Shown here one piece after another: positions 53,867 to 64,000 of a DNA stretch of 64,000 nt (position 1 is the first letter of the stretch; the number at the start of each line of letters is the position of its first letter). This stretch comes from Gerris lacustris (lineage: Eukaryota; Arthropoda; Insecta; Hemiptera; Gerridae): the NCBI GenBank assembly GCA_951217055.1, contig OX578276.1, forward strand, positions 66,019,144 through 66,083,143, given 5' to 3'. A model generated the notes under the pieces. The model was given only the letters and a program-made list of their open reading frames with translations. It was not told where the DNA came from and did no database searches. A program made the translations under genes and the position numbers.

Positions 53867-56514
53867 AAAAAACAAAAAACAATTTTGTGTGGTAACTTTT
53901 ACCTACTTTTTACAGTCAGATAAATGATAAAAATGTTAACTTTTTTTCTAATTGTAATTCACTTTTTAATTATGTAACATAAAAGAGTTTTTTTTAAATA
54001 AAATTATGTAAAGTGAATGAGAATTTGTTATGATTTATTAGATGAGTGTAACATACTGTTAAGAACCGCACGAATGGGCACAAATACTAATAAAACAAAA
54101 TTTAAATATGTATGCATACATAATAGTTCAATGCTGTGTAATATAATAATTTTGGAAAGTATTTTTATTTAGTGTTCTTGGTAAGCCACCACTAAGAAAG
54201 ATTTTTTAGAAACTTGACTCCTAGGGTGGTAAAATAAAGGGGTAGGGTGCACATCCCAAACCCCTGAAGATGATAAATTTTTGTTAAAAAAACTTTGTTA
54301 GACAATAGACACTTACTAAGAAGGAATTGAAATATGCTTTCCTTTGGTTAACACTCAAATTGATACTAAACTTGTAACTAATAAAGGACAAATTAAGTAC
54401 TTTTAACTTTACAAAACTTATTTTACACTGCATTGTATAAATGTTAAATTATTTTTTTATCCTTTCTTATATTTAATAATAATAGTCACTGAATATTTTA
54501 AACAATTTTTTTTTTTTTTTAGTTGTTTCACATACTGGTATTTTGCAAAAGCAACCAGTATAATAATAGTTCTCGGTTTAGGGAGTCAAATCAAATAATT
54601 GGATTAAATAATATTTAAGTAGCTAAAAATATAGCCCAAAATATTATTTAGTTCTATAACTTATCGCAATCTAAAAATCTTACATGTTTTATTGAACTTT
54701 TATTTTTTGAAATGGTCCATTTTATCACATACCTGTCTTATTTATTATTTATTCACCTTTTTTTTTTTTTTTTTATTATTATTTTAAATTGAATAACTGT
54801 AAAGAAAAATTTAGAGTACTTTATAGAATTCAAAAAATGTTTGAGTAAATAATATCTGTTAAATGTATTTTTATTTATTTTTTTTGTAAAGAAAAAAATG
54901 TATCAAATGTGTATAAAAATATAAAAATGCATGAGTTTTAAAGAAAAATATTTAATATAAAATTATGGAGCCTTAAGGGTATTAATTAGAAAAGAAATTA
55001 TGATAGATTTTTAGGGGACAAATTCATTTTAATTCTTGAGTGAGCGATTAATTAATTAAATTAGTTATGTGTGATTGGTTTATGTCTAATGATAAAAAAA
55101 AAATTTGTTTTTAAGGTATAACAACAGCAATAATGAACATGTTCCTCTTCGCTTTTTTTCTAGTTATTATTTTATTTTTTTAAGAACTTGTTATCTAGCT
55201 TGGAAATGGATTGTGCATTTTTCTTGAGTTAAATACATTTTCTGTATTACAAATAATTGAGCAGCGAGGTTATAATGTTTTGAAGTTGGCAGAGCAAATG
55301 TATTGAGTATAATGTACTCACGCTTTATTTAATTTTTATTATCGACAATTACTAGAACTGAATATTATATTAAATATATAATTGATGCGATATTATAATT
55401 ATATTTCAACAACTGTTATAATTTGCAGATTCTATTTATTAATATAAGAATCTGGGTGGTCTGAAGAATCTGGAGGAAAATTGTCTCCATTATTTTCCAA
55501 TTTTTATCTTGGTCAAGGGTCTGGCTGAAGATTACATGCTTACTTCTCAAAGAAGGGATTGGCATGGTCAAGTTTATGCATAAGTAAGTCAAATGAATAA
55601 CCATGTCTATCATTGTTACTAATAAATAAATCAAACTTTTAGAAAACTCCCATATGAATTGTGTTATCTATGAAGATCATAGGTAGTATATCTTAAATGC
55701 TATTACCTCTTTATATAGCTTAACCCTTTCAAGGCAGAGTGCTATTTTAAAAAGTGCTACTGGATTGGTTTTGGCCTCTTTCATCATCCTAGCTGGAGTA
55801 ATTTCTACCTTACCTATCACTACCCTATAACTTTCTATGCTTCACTATTGGTATAAATTGTTCAAACATACAATAATTAGATTTAAATAATTCTTCCTTG
55901 TTAAATTCGTTCTCAGTAGTTTTTTTTTTTCCTAAAATATTTACCTAGTGTTGGTAAACCACAACACTTAGTGATTACAATAGAAACTTTTTCTAACTCC
56001 TCTTTAACTTCTAGATGTCATCGGAAAATACATGTAGTTGTTAAGTGGATTGTGGTCAGTATACATACTTACAGAATAGGCTACCACAACATTCTGGGAA
56101 TGTGAGTAGGGCTTATAATGCTCCATTTCTTATGGGTGTGAACAGTCTTCATCGCACAAAAAAAGATATGTACATTGCCGAAAGAGTTAACAATGTAATT
56201 GAGGTTTTCCCGAGTTTTCACTTGGTATTATTCGAAAATCTGTAAGACAGATCTACATTTCAAGTACCTTGGGTTGGAGTTTTTGTGAAACCCTCGTATT
56301 GAGTAAAATATATCTTAAACTAAATAAACTATGAGTTTTTGGAATGTTCTTTGAGGAGTTCTTAGCTTTGATAAGAAAAGCTAACCTTAATTTACAGAAT
56401 TATTGCAATTTGCTTTCATAAGACTAAAACATTCTTATAGAAGCAGGTTTAACATAGAACTGAACTCAATTACATCATTATAGAAAAAATCCCTCATATA
56501 TATAATATATATAT

Positions 56515-56584
<70 letters not shown>

Positions 56585-58750
56585 TCTGTACTATACTAGT
56601 CTCTGATTATAATTATATTGTATATATAATACTATATATTTGCATCTTTTTTAAGGATGAAATTTCAACGGACTGATTGGCATCAAATAATTAATTTTAT
56701 TGATATTTGTTTTGGTTAATGATTTTAGATTCAAGAAATTTTAGCATTGAAGCTCAGCTAACATCATCCAAATTTAAAAAGTTCTTATTATTCTCTTTTA
56801 TTATAAATATGGCATTTGTTATTGTTATTATTATATGAAAATCTGTAGTGAATTATTTCACTTAATATTTTTTAAATAGAAATAATCTCACTTTTATTAA
56901 TTACAGTTGTTGCCTTATTGACTTCTGATTAGATACACTCATTCTTATTTGTTATTAGATATTTTTATTAATTTGTCTTCCTTTAATTTTTATAATTTTT
57001 TTTAAATTGGCTTTTAAATTTATTTGTGTGGGTAATTTAAAGTGGTTTTAAACAAACTACTCCTCTCTAGTGCTCTATTAGTGTTTTTTTGCTAAATTCC
57101 CTTGTTACTTCAAATTAAAGCCAGAATTTATATTAAGTTTTAATAGGCAAAATTAGGTTAAGGCTTAAATTTAAAATACAGTGAAAACTGTTTTACACGG
57201 AAACACTTAACATGAAAAATCGGTTAACACAAAATAATACTGCAATCCTGACAAAATACAAGGTATTTTCATACATTTTTTTCTTGTAACACGAAACAAA
57301 AATTGCTTAATGTAAAAAGATTTTGCTTCTCGGAACGAAAAAAAATACAATTTTTTATGAGACAATATATGAGACACCCAGGCGAGAGCCCTTTAACTAA
57401 GCTTTCAAACACAGACCCCAAGAAGATGAGACGATAATGTTTAACGAAACAACCCTCTTCTTGTGGCACCGGTTTCTGTTTAACTTTGCAAATTACACCT
57501 ATCTCCTAAAAAACAACTTATTTTTCTTACTTGAATTTATCCCTCGCATATTTTAAGGATTATCCCCTGATGGGTGTGTCGAAGTCGGTAAATTGTGTGT
57601 CAAAATAGTTTTTTTTTTTTTTTATAAATAATTCAATTTAACTACAGTAGAACTAACAAAATCAAAGACATGTCAAATGAAATTATCAGTTTGATTTAAA
57701 TTAGGGGTAAAAATAAAAATTACAACTTTGTTAATTTTTGATATTTAAAAAATAAATCACTATTTAACGTTAGAAACTTCTTTTATTATCTAAATCACAA
57801 ATTTTATACTATACACCATACCGGTTTCACCATGTCCGCCATTGTCAGTGGTTAAGTACTTATCCACTGATGATTTTTTTTAAATATGAGTTGCTATCAC
57901 AAAATCTCGGCCAAAACTACGAATTATGTTGATAATTTTTTGGTTTAAAATGTCAATAGATAATTGAAATTGAAAATAAATATTTGGAAAAGGAAAGTAT
58001 TGTCTACATTTTTGGAAATTCCTCATGTTGTTGATGGAGATTTTATCTCAGTATTTTAAGTATTTCAAACAATTGTGTTCTATCAGAAGTGAAATAGTGT
58101 AACTTCAGCTTTGTAAACTTCCTTTCAGTTAACTTTAGCTCTTGTGTAGGATCTGTAACCAATGCTACACTAATCTTAGATTTTTTTTTAATTGAGATTA
58201 TTTCTTAATTATTGTGATATATTTATTATTCCTATCCAATATTATTAATCTGTCTCATTGTAATGTTATCAGTATGTAGTCAAATTGTCTAAAATTATAC
58301 AGTAACACTGTCTATTGTTATTAGTTGTGTATAAATATTTTTATTGCCTGTTTGTGAATTTGAAATGTTAAAATCCTATACTAGATACTTTAAATCTTGT
58401 CGTAAACATGTTTATTTGCAATAGTCAAATTGTGATGTGTAAAATTTTCTTAATTTTGTAATTAGAATTGCCGAGCTATATTAATAAAATAAAAAAACAA
58501 AAACAATATATATTTATTATAAACTAAGTGTATTATAAATAATTAATTTAATTTAAAAAAATAAAATGTTTTTAAAACAAACATTGTCGTGTTAAAAACT
58601 GAAATAGAAAAAGGCAAAATTATATTTTGGCCTATTTCCTTACTTATAATCTTAACTTGTCATGAATCTTTAAAGTTAAAAGACCAATAATATTAACTTT
58701 ATCTAGAACCCAGATTGGGTTAATGTTGGTGGTTTATCATTCTTATTAAG
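53867..58750. other. AT-rich intergenic sequence without recognised genes
   Basis: No exon-like or coding sequence was found on either strand. Visible: homopolymer T tracts, (AT)n at about 56498-56562 followed by T19, and a possible decayed pogo/Tigger-like end at 57178 (cagtgaaaactgttttacac). Confidence 0.6.
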
Positions 58751-58977
58751 TGTTGGGGTGTTTGGTTTGGTTTGGGGGAAGGGGGTGGCTTACAGTCCCC
58801 ACTCCTTGTCCTCCCTTCCACTAGCCACCCTTCTGTCTTAGTCTGAATGTCTTCCTGTCACAGTGTTTTCTCCCGACTCGATGTTATTTATCCAAACCTC
58901 AATAAAAAAGAGTTTTTATGTGTTTCCTAAATCTAATAATTTTGTGTTTTACATCCAATTCCTGATGCGCCGCATCA
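58751..58977 (+). repeat. Candidate 5' LTR of BEL/Pao element
   Basis: 227 bp from TGTTGGGGTG to GCATCA, with TG...CA ends. AATAAA at about 58901-58906 would be the poly(A) signal in R. The downstream limit is set by the primer-binding-site candidate. No second LTR copy is in the window to confirm it. Confidence 0.5.
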
Positions 58978-58979
58978 TA

Positions 58980-58995
58980 TGGTCCTTCGCCGGAT
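58980..58995 (+). other. Candidate primer-binding site
   Basis: TGGTCCTTCGCCGGAT begins two bases after the LTR candidate. It starts with TGG, the complement of the tRNA CCA end, as expected. The matching tRNA was not identified. Confidence 0.4.
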
Positions 58996-59300
58996 AATTT
59001 TTATAATTAATTGTTCAAGTAAAGATAATTTATTCAAGTAAAGATAATTTGTTTAAGTTATAAATAAGATAGTTGTTTTAAGTCGGACTAATAAAAAAAA
59101 AAAAGTTATAAAGAATTCTTTAAATTGTGACTTTTATGTGTTGTGATTATTGCGGACTTAAGAATCGAGAAGGAATCAAGAAAAAATCAAGTAGGAATTT
59201 ATTTTCTAAATAATCTGTTACTTGTGCGATGTTGAAGAGAAGAGTTTTGGAGGGAAAAGATGGACTCGCCCAATCAGGGGTGTGGAACCATGCACATCTA

Positions 59301-59318
59301 GAATCTTCTAGAATCTTC
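59301..59318 (+). promoter_or_regulatory. Four-unit heat-shock element in the BEL/Pao leader
   Basis: GAAtcTTCtaGAAtcTTC is a perfect alternating array of four nGAAn-type pentamers, the HSF-binding consensus. It lies about 320 bp after the LTR candidate and 364 bp before the gag-pol ATG. Confidence 0.5.
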
Positions 59319-59681
59319 CACGGTCGCCGGTTCTTCCTAACCTGCACTCCAATCAACTTCCAGTATACTTTTTCACATCTATTTTTATCAATCTTTTTAA
59401 ACTTTTATCAATCCTTTTAAACTTTTAACAAAACTTTTATTTTGTTTTATTATTTAATAATCATATTTCTTAACTTAAATTTGTTATATTATATATGATT
59501 TATTATTATTATTTAACCATTAATTTTTATTATGTCCATGTTTATAAATGGTTATCCTTTAATTTAATAATTATTGGATTGTTATTATTTTTTGTCTTTC
59601 AATTTATCGGTTTTTATATTTTGTACTTAGATATTTTTGCTTGTTATTTTTTGTTTTTAACTGTGTTTTGTTCTTGCAAGT

Positions 59682-62600
59682 ATGGGACGTCCAACCAATT
59701 TAGATTCCCTCAAAAATCGAAAAAGAGCAATAATTGCCTCTTTTAAAAGATGTGAGGAATTTTTAAAAAATTATGACCCAGAAGAACATTCCTTCCAACT
59801 TAAAACCAGATTAGATAATGTTAAACCGTTACATGACCAATTATTAGAGTGTGTAACAGAAATCCAATTAATTTCAAATGATGAAATTTATAACCAAACT
59901 CTTGATGGAGAATTAGAGGATTTTGAAAATGGATTTTTTAGTTTAATTGGTAAATTAGAGTCTATGTGTAAAAGTAGATCTAATTCTCCTAAAAGTTCCA
60001 CTGAATCAATTCCATTGTCCAATAATAACTCAGCCTGTAAACATAATTTAGATATTCGTTTGCCTCAAATTTCCTTGCCTTCTTTTAATGGTGATTTTAA
60101 AAAATGGAATACTTTCAAGGACAATTTTCTTAGTTTAATTCACAACCAACCGATTCCTAATGTAAAAAAATTACATTATTTAAAGTCCTGCTTAAAGGAA
60201 CAAGCTTCTGATTTAATTAGTAATTTAGCGACAACTGACAATAATTATAAAATAGCTTGGGACTTAATAGTCCAGAGATATGAGAATAAACGGTTAATAT
60301 CAAACTCTCATGTAAATTCCTTGTTCCAACTTCCATCTTCCAAGAGTGACTCATTGTCCTCCCTTAAGAATTTACACTGTGAATTTTTCAAAAATGTTAG
60401 AGCTTTAGAAGCTCTAGGTGAAAATGTAGATGAGTCAAGTTTTATTTTAGTGCAATTGCTTGCATCCAAATTCGATCGAAATTTATTAAAAAGATGGGAA
60501 GAGTTTGTTTCTGATCAGAAACACTCCCCTAAAATAACTGAAATTGAAACTTTTATTTTAAAAGAAATTAATATTTTAGAAATGTCCTCTCCTTTACCCT
60601 CCAGTTATCAAAATCAAGGTAGTAAAACGTTTCAGAAACAAGGCTCTTCAAATAAAACAAGTTCAGATAATTATAAAAAGGATTATAATTATTTCAAGTC
60701 CAAACAAGAAGTATCAAGTTATCCAATTTCCAATAATTTAACTCCTAAGTCGTTAACTGTTAATCCTTCGTCCAATTCCTATGAACCGAAGACTGAATCC
60801 AAAACTTACCCCTGCTATGTTTGTCAACAGGTGCACAGGCTTTATATGTGTCCTACATTTTTATCTATGACACCTGATAAACGATATGAATTTGTTCAGT
60901 CTAAACAACTCTGTTTGAATTGTTTTAATAAAAATCATAAAGCTGCCTATTGCAAAAGCACCTATTCATGCAAGATATGTTCCGCCAAACACCACTCTTT
61001 GCTCCATAAAAATAAAGATTCCAATCAACCTCCTGCTGTCACTTGTACAAGTAGTCATACCTTCGAAGCTCAATCTCCTAACCTTAAAAATGCTAATGTC
61101 CTTTTAGCTACTGCTCTAATAGATATTATGAGTCCTGACGGAAGTATTACTACTGCTAGAGCCCTATTAGACAGTGCAGCTCAAGGAAACTTCATCTGTG
61201 AATCCTTAGTCCAAAAAATGAAACTCAAACGAATAAAATGTGATGTTCCTGTTAGTGGTTTAGGACAGTCTAAAGCACAAGTTTCACATCAAATTAACAT
61301 TGTTGTTAAATCCAAGATTAATGAATTTCGTTTTCCAATTAGTTGTTTTGTTTTACCTAAAATTACCAGTTCCTTGCCTCAGTGTTCGTTTGATTATTCA
61401 GAGTGGAATTTACCTCCTAATGTTAGATTAGCTGATCCTACTTTTAATATTTCTTCTCCAATTGACTTACTTATTGGTGCTCAATATTTCTTTGATATTT
61501 TAACTCAAGGAAAGATTGTCATGTCTGATTCCTTACCTGTCTTGCAGTGTACCCAATTCGGTTGGATTCTGTCTGGCAGATATTTTGACGAAACTCCAAA
61601 TCCAATTACTTCATCCAACAATGTATCGTTTAATTTTCTTACTGTATCACCCACAGATAGATCTTCTCAATTAGATTCCATGTTAACCAAATTTTGGGAG
61701 TTAGAGCTGTGTGATACCAAACCTAAAGTTTCACGAGAAGATGAGTGGATTGATCAATTTTATGAAAACACTACTGAGTATTGTAATAATAGATATCAAG
61801 TTCGATTACCATTTGTAAAGGATCCAAAATGTTTAGGTAATTCCTATGATACAGCTCTTAAGTGTCTCTTTTCTATGGAAAAGAAATTCAGCAAAAATTC
61901 CAAACTCCATGAAATGTACTCTGAATTTATGTCGGAATATATAACCTTAGGTCATATGATGGAACTTTCTACTGATGAATATAAATTAATTTTTTCTAAT
62001 CCGCATTATTTCCTCCCTCACCATGCTGTCCTCCGTGATAGTTTAACTACAAAGCTAAGAGTTGTGTTCAATGGTAGCATGGTGACAACAACTGGTTTGT
62101 CATTAAATGACATACTAGCTGTTGGTCCTCAATTACTTAACGATTCATTTGATATATTATTAAGATTTAGAGGCTATCTTTATGCCCTCATTGGTGACGT
62201 TGCAAAAATGTATCGCCAAATTCTCATTCACCCCCTTGATACAGCTTATCAGTTAATTTTATGGCGCTCAAACCCGTCTGAACCTGTAAAAATATTTCGT
62301 TTGCTGACTGTAACTTATGGTACAGCCCCAGCTCCATTTTTAGCCATTAGAACAACTCATAAATTAGCTTCTGATTTTAAAGTTTCCTTTCCTAATGCGT
62401 CCAAAAGGATCTTACAAGACTTTTATTGTGATGACCTGGTTTCAGGTGAAAGTACTGTCAGTAAATTAATTCAGTTGAAAGACGAATTATCTGAAATTTT
62501 CAAGCTTGGAGGTATGGAGCTTCGTAAATGGTGCTCGAACTATCCGGGTTTAGAATTCTCTTCCGATAGTGAATTTATTTCTCTATCAATTGATGACAAT

Positions 62601-64000
62601 GTTAAGACTCTAGGTATGTCTTGGCACCCTAGAGACGATACCTTTCAATTTCATATTGAATTTCCGACTAGAGAACTTGTGACAAAAAGAACAATAGTCT
62701 CTGATGTATGTCGAATTTTTGATCCTTTGGGATTGATGGGTCCACTAGTGATGAAGGCAAAACTGTTCATTCGTACCCTATGGCTTAATCATCTTGATTG
62801 GGATGAAGAGTTGCCTCAGTCCTTGTTAGTAGAATGGATTAATTTTACTGATCTGATTCATGCTATCTCCAAACCATCTATTCCTAGACACATATGTTCA
62901 ATTGAAAATCCTATTAAGTTTGAATTGCATGGCTTTTGTGATGCCAGTGAGGCTGGATATGGCTGTTGTTTTTACCTGAAATCATATAACGAAGAAACTT
63001 CTTGTGTTCATCTCTTATGTTCTAAAAGTCGAGTTTCACCTACAAAGGTTCAATCAATTCCAAGATTAGAACTTTGTGGGGCACTATTGTTAAGTGAACT
63101 TTGCCAGAAAGTTACACAATCTCTTACCAATATAGAATTTTCTAGAATCTACCTTTGGACTGACGCTATGATTGTGCTTCATTGGTTAGCCTCTCATTCA
63201 TGTAAATGGAAAGTTTTTGTGAGCAACAGGGTTTCCAAAATTCAGGAACTTACAGAAAATTATACTTGGTTGCATGTGTCAACGGAGGATAACCCTGCTG
63301 ATAATCTTAGTCGTGGAAATTTTGACAATTCTTCTAAGTGGTGGCATGGTCCCTCATTCCTATCGTCAATTTCAGAATACCCAAATCCAATTTTGTCTCC
63401 AGATTGTTCACCTCCTGAAGAAAAAGAATTGCTTGTTCATGTAGAAGTAAAATCTTCAGTTGGTTCTTCCTTTGAATTATTAAATCTTAATAAGTTCTCT
63501 TCTTGGATCAAACTTACTCATGTTGTTGCCTATGTTTTCCGTTTTATTAAATGCTTAAAAAGCCACGTAGATAAGAATTTTGAAAAATTTCCTGTAGAGT
63601 TGACTCCTAACGAAATACAGCAAGCCCAACTTAAAATATTATTACTTACTCAATCCGAAATGTTTCCTAATGAAATTAACCTTATTAGTAAAAATAAACC
63701 TCTTCCAAGTTCATGTCATTTACTTTCTCTTTCACCATTCCTTGATCCTAATGGTCTCCTCCGGGTTGGAGGAAGATTGAAGCACTCATCTATTTCATCA
63801 AATCAAAAACATCAAATCCTTCTGACATCCTCCCATCTAGTAACCCTTATGATTCTTAATTATTATCATAAAAAGACACTTCATAGTGGTCCCCAAAGTC
63901 TTCTTTACTCCGTACGCCAAGTTTACTGGCCTTTAAATGGTATGAATACCTGTAAAAAGATTGTTAGACAATGTACCACGTGTTTTAAAGCTAATCCTAT
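59682..64000 (+). CDS. BEL/Pao gag-pol polyprotein, partial (open to window edge)
   Basis: Open for 1,439 codons from ATG 59682 without a stop. Gag (about 1-330; LPQISLPSFNGDFKKWNTFK at about 128-147). Cys/His knuckles (about 378-450; CLNCFNKNHKAAYC is CX2CX4HX4C). Aspartic protease with LLDSAAQ (about 495-501; Ala where most have Gly). RT (about 770-1000; RVVFNGS, GDVAKMYRQI, active site YCDDLVSG at about 915-922). A17/RNase H region (FCDASEAGYG about 1084, RLELCGALL, WTDAMIVLHWL, NPADNLSRG). Integrase H2C2 finger begins (HYHKKTLHSG...CTTCFKA, about 1397-1436). It would make virus-like particles, reverse-transcribe and integrate the element. The intact frame suggests a recent insertion. Confidence 0.93.
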   Translation, partial: MGRPTNLDSLKNRKRAIIASFKRCEEFLKNYDPEEHSFQLKTRLDNVKPLHDQLLECVTEIQLISNDEIYNQTLDGELEDFENGFFSLIGKLESMCKSRSNSPKSSTESIPLSNNNSACKHNLDIRLPQISLPSFNGDFKKWNTFKDNFLSLIHNQPIPNVKKLHYLKSCLKEQASDLISNLATTDNNYKIAWDLIVQRYENKRLISNSHVNSLFQLPSSKSDSLSSLKNLHCEFFKNVRALEALGENVDESSFILVQLLASKFDRNLLKRWEEFVSDQKHSPKITEIETFILKEINILEMSSPLPSSYQNQGSKTFQKQGSSNKTSSDNYKKDYNYFKSKQEVSSYPISNNLTPKSLTVNPSSNSYEPKTESKTYPCYVCQQVHRLYMCPTFLSMTPDKRYEFVQSKQLCLNCFNKNHKAAYCKSTYSCKICSAKHHSLLHKNKDSNQPPAVTCTSSHTFEAQSPNLKNANVLLATALIDIMSPDGSITTARALLDSAAQGNFICESLVQKMKLKRIKCDVPVSGLGQSKAQVSHQINIVVKSKINEFRFPISCFVLPKITSSLPQCSFDYSEWNLPPNVRLADPTFNISSPIDLLIGAQYFFDILTQGKIVMSDSLPVLQCTQFGWILSGRYFDETPNPITSSNNVSFNFLTVSPTDRSSQLDSMLTKFWELELCDTKPKVSREDEWIDQFYENTTEYCNNRYQVRLPFVKDPKCLGNSYDTALKCLFSMEKKFSKNSKLHEMYSEFMSEYITLGHMMELSTDEYKLIFSNPHYFLPHHAVLRDSLTTKLRVVFNGSMVTTTGLSLNDILAVGPQLLNDSFDILLRFRGYLYALIGDVAKMYRQILIHPLDTAYQLILWRSNPSEPVKIFRLLTVTYGTAPAPFLAIRTTHKLASDFKVSFPNASKRILQDFYCDDLVSGESTVSKLIQLKDELSEIFKLGGMELRKWCSNYPGLEFSSDSEFISLSIDDNVKTLGMSWHPRDDTFQFHIEFPTRELVTKRTIVSDVCRIFDPLGLMGPLVMKAKLFIRTLWLNHLDWDEELPQSLLVEWINFTDLIHAISKPSIPRHICSIENPIKFELHGFCDASEAGYGCCFYLKSYNEETSCVHLLCSKSRVSPTKVQSIPRLELCGALLLSELCQKVTQSLTNIEFSRIYLWTDAMIVLHWLASHSCKWKVFVSNRVSKIQELTENYTWLHVSTEDNPADNLSRGNFDNSSKWWHGPSFLSSISEYPNPILSPDCSPPEEKELLVHVEVKSSVGSSFELLNLNKFSSWIKLTHVVAYVFRFIKCLKSHVDKNFEKFPVELTPNEIQQAQLKILLLTQSEMFPNEINLISKNKPLPSSCHLLSLSPFLDPNGLLRVGGRLKHSSISSNQKHQILLTSSHLVTLMILNYYHKKTLHSGPQSLLYSVRQVYWPLNGMNTCKKIVRQCTTCFKANP

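Larger units (their letters stand above)
58751..64000 (+). mobile_element. BEL/Pao LTR retrotransposon, 5' part
   Basis: Order: candidate 5' LTR (58751-58977), spacer ta, primer-binding-site candidate from 58980, leader of about 690 bp, gag-pol frame from 59682 to the window edge. The domain order gag, zinc knuckle, protease, RT, RNase H, integrase, all in one frame, is diagnostic of BEL/Pao. The 3' LTR lies outside, so LTR identity and target duplication cannot be checked here. Confidence 0.9.

Noticed and set aside
53610..53927. 105-codon open frame
   Set aside because: Lies within the TIR repeat copy at 53300-53866; no relation to known proteins and not preserved in the other copies.
1..64000. 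CRISPR arrays, operons, ribosome binding sites, phage or plasmid modules
   Set aside because: The window is a eukaryotic nuclear genome; no regularly spaced repeats or prokaryotic gene layout are present.

Overview
This is an AT-rich, intron-rich window from an animal nuclear genome, most likely an insect. The evidence is multi-exon genes with GT/AG introns, abundant AT microsatellites, a BEL/Pao LTR retrotransposon, an RTE-like LINE, tRNA-derived SINEs and many hAT- and piggyBac-like MITEs. I cannot name the species. Nothing prokaryotic, viral-episomal or CRISPR-like is visible.

Two host genes lie head to head. On the minus strand (3151-12766) is replication factor C subunit 3 (RFC3, a clamp-loader subunit). 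Six exons can be joined in phase to give the first 293 residues; the C-terminal exon(s) must lie before base 1. On the plus strand (13892-52329) is an Aster/GRAMD1 family gene, encoding an ER-anchored GRAM + VASt sterol-transport protein. Fourteen coding exons join in phase to give 804 residues. The roughly 1.1 kb between the two start codons probably serves as a divergent promoter.

The introns are packed with transposable elements, some of which I could delimit by exact target-site duplications. They include a 2.09-kb hAT element (6226-8315) with a smaller hAT MITE inside it (7972-8207), another hAT element (37175-38175), piggyBac-type MITEs flanked by TTAA (2404-2682 and 33852-34410), a full SINE (41245-41617), a perfect 66-bp-arm palindrome (24292-24435) and a 1.2-kb foldback (26546-27732). 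Aster intron 4 carries an apparently full-coding LINE on the minus strand (28661 to about 33165).

From 52330 to 58750 the window is intergenic and AT-rich, with one delimited repeat (53300-53866). From 58751 to the window end is the 5' part of a BEL/Pao retrotransposon: an LTR candidate, a primer-binding-site candidate, a leader, and a gag-pol reading frame open for 1,439 codons and cut by the window edge.

The most interesting signal is in the LINE. ORF1 and ORF2 are in the same frame and separated by one UAG followed by CAA CUA, which fits the known CARYYA stop-codon readthrough context. ORF2 has no AUG before two likely catalytic residues of its endonuclease. This suggests programmed readthrough as the way ORF2 is expressed. 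A second signal is a perfect four-unit heat-shock element in the leader of the BEL/Pao element.
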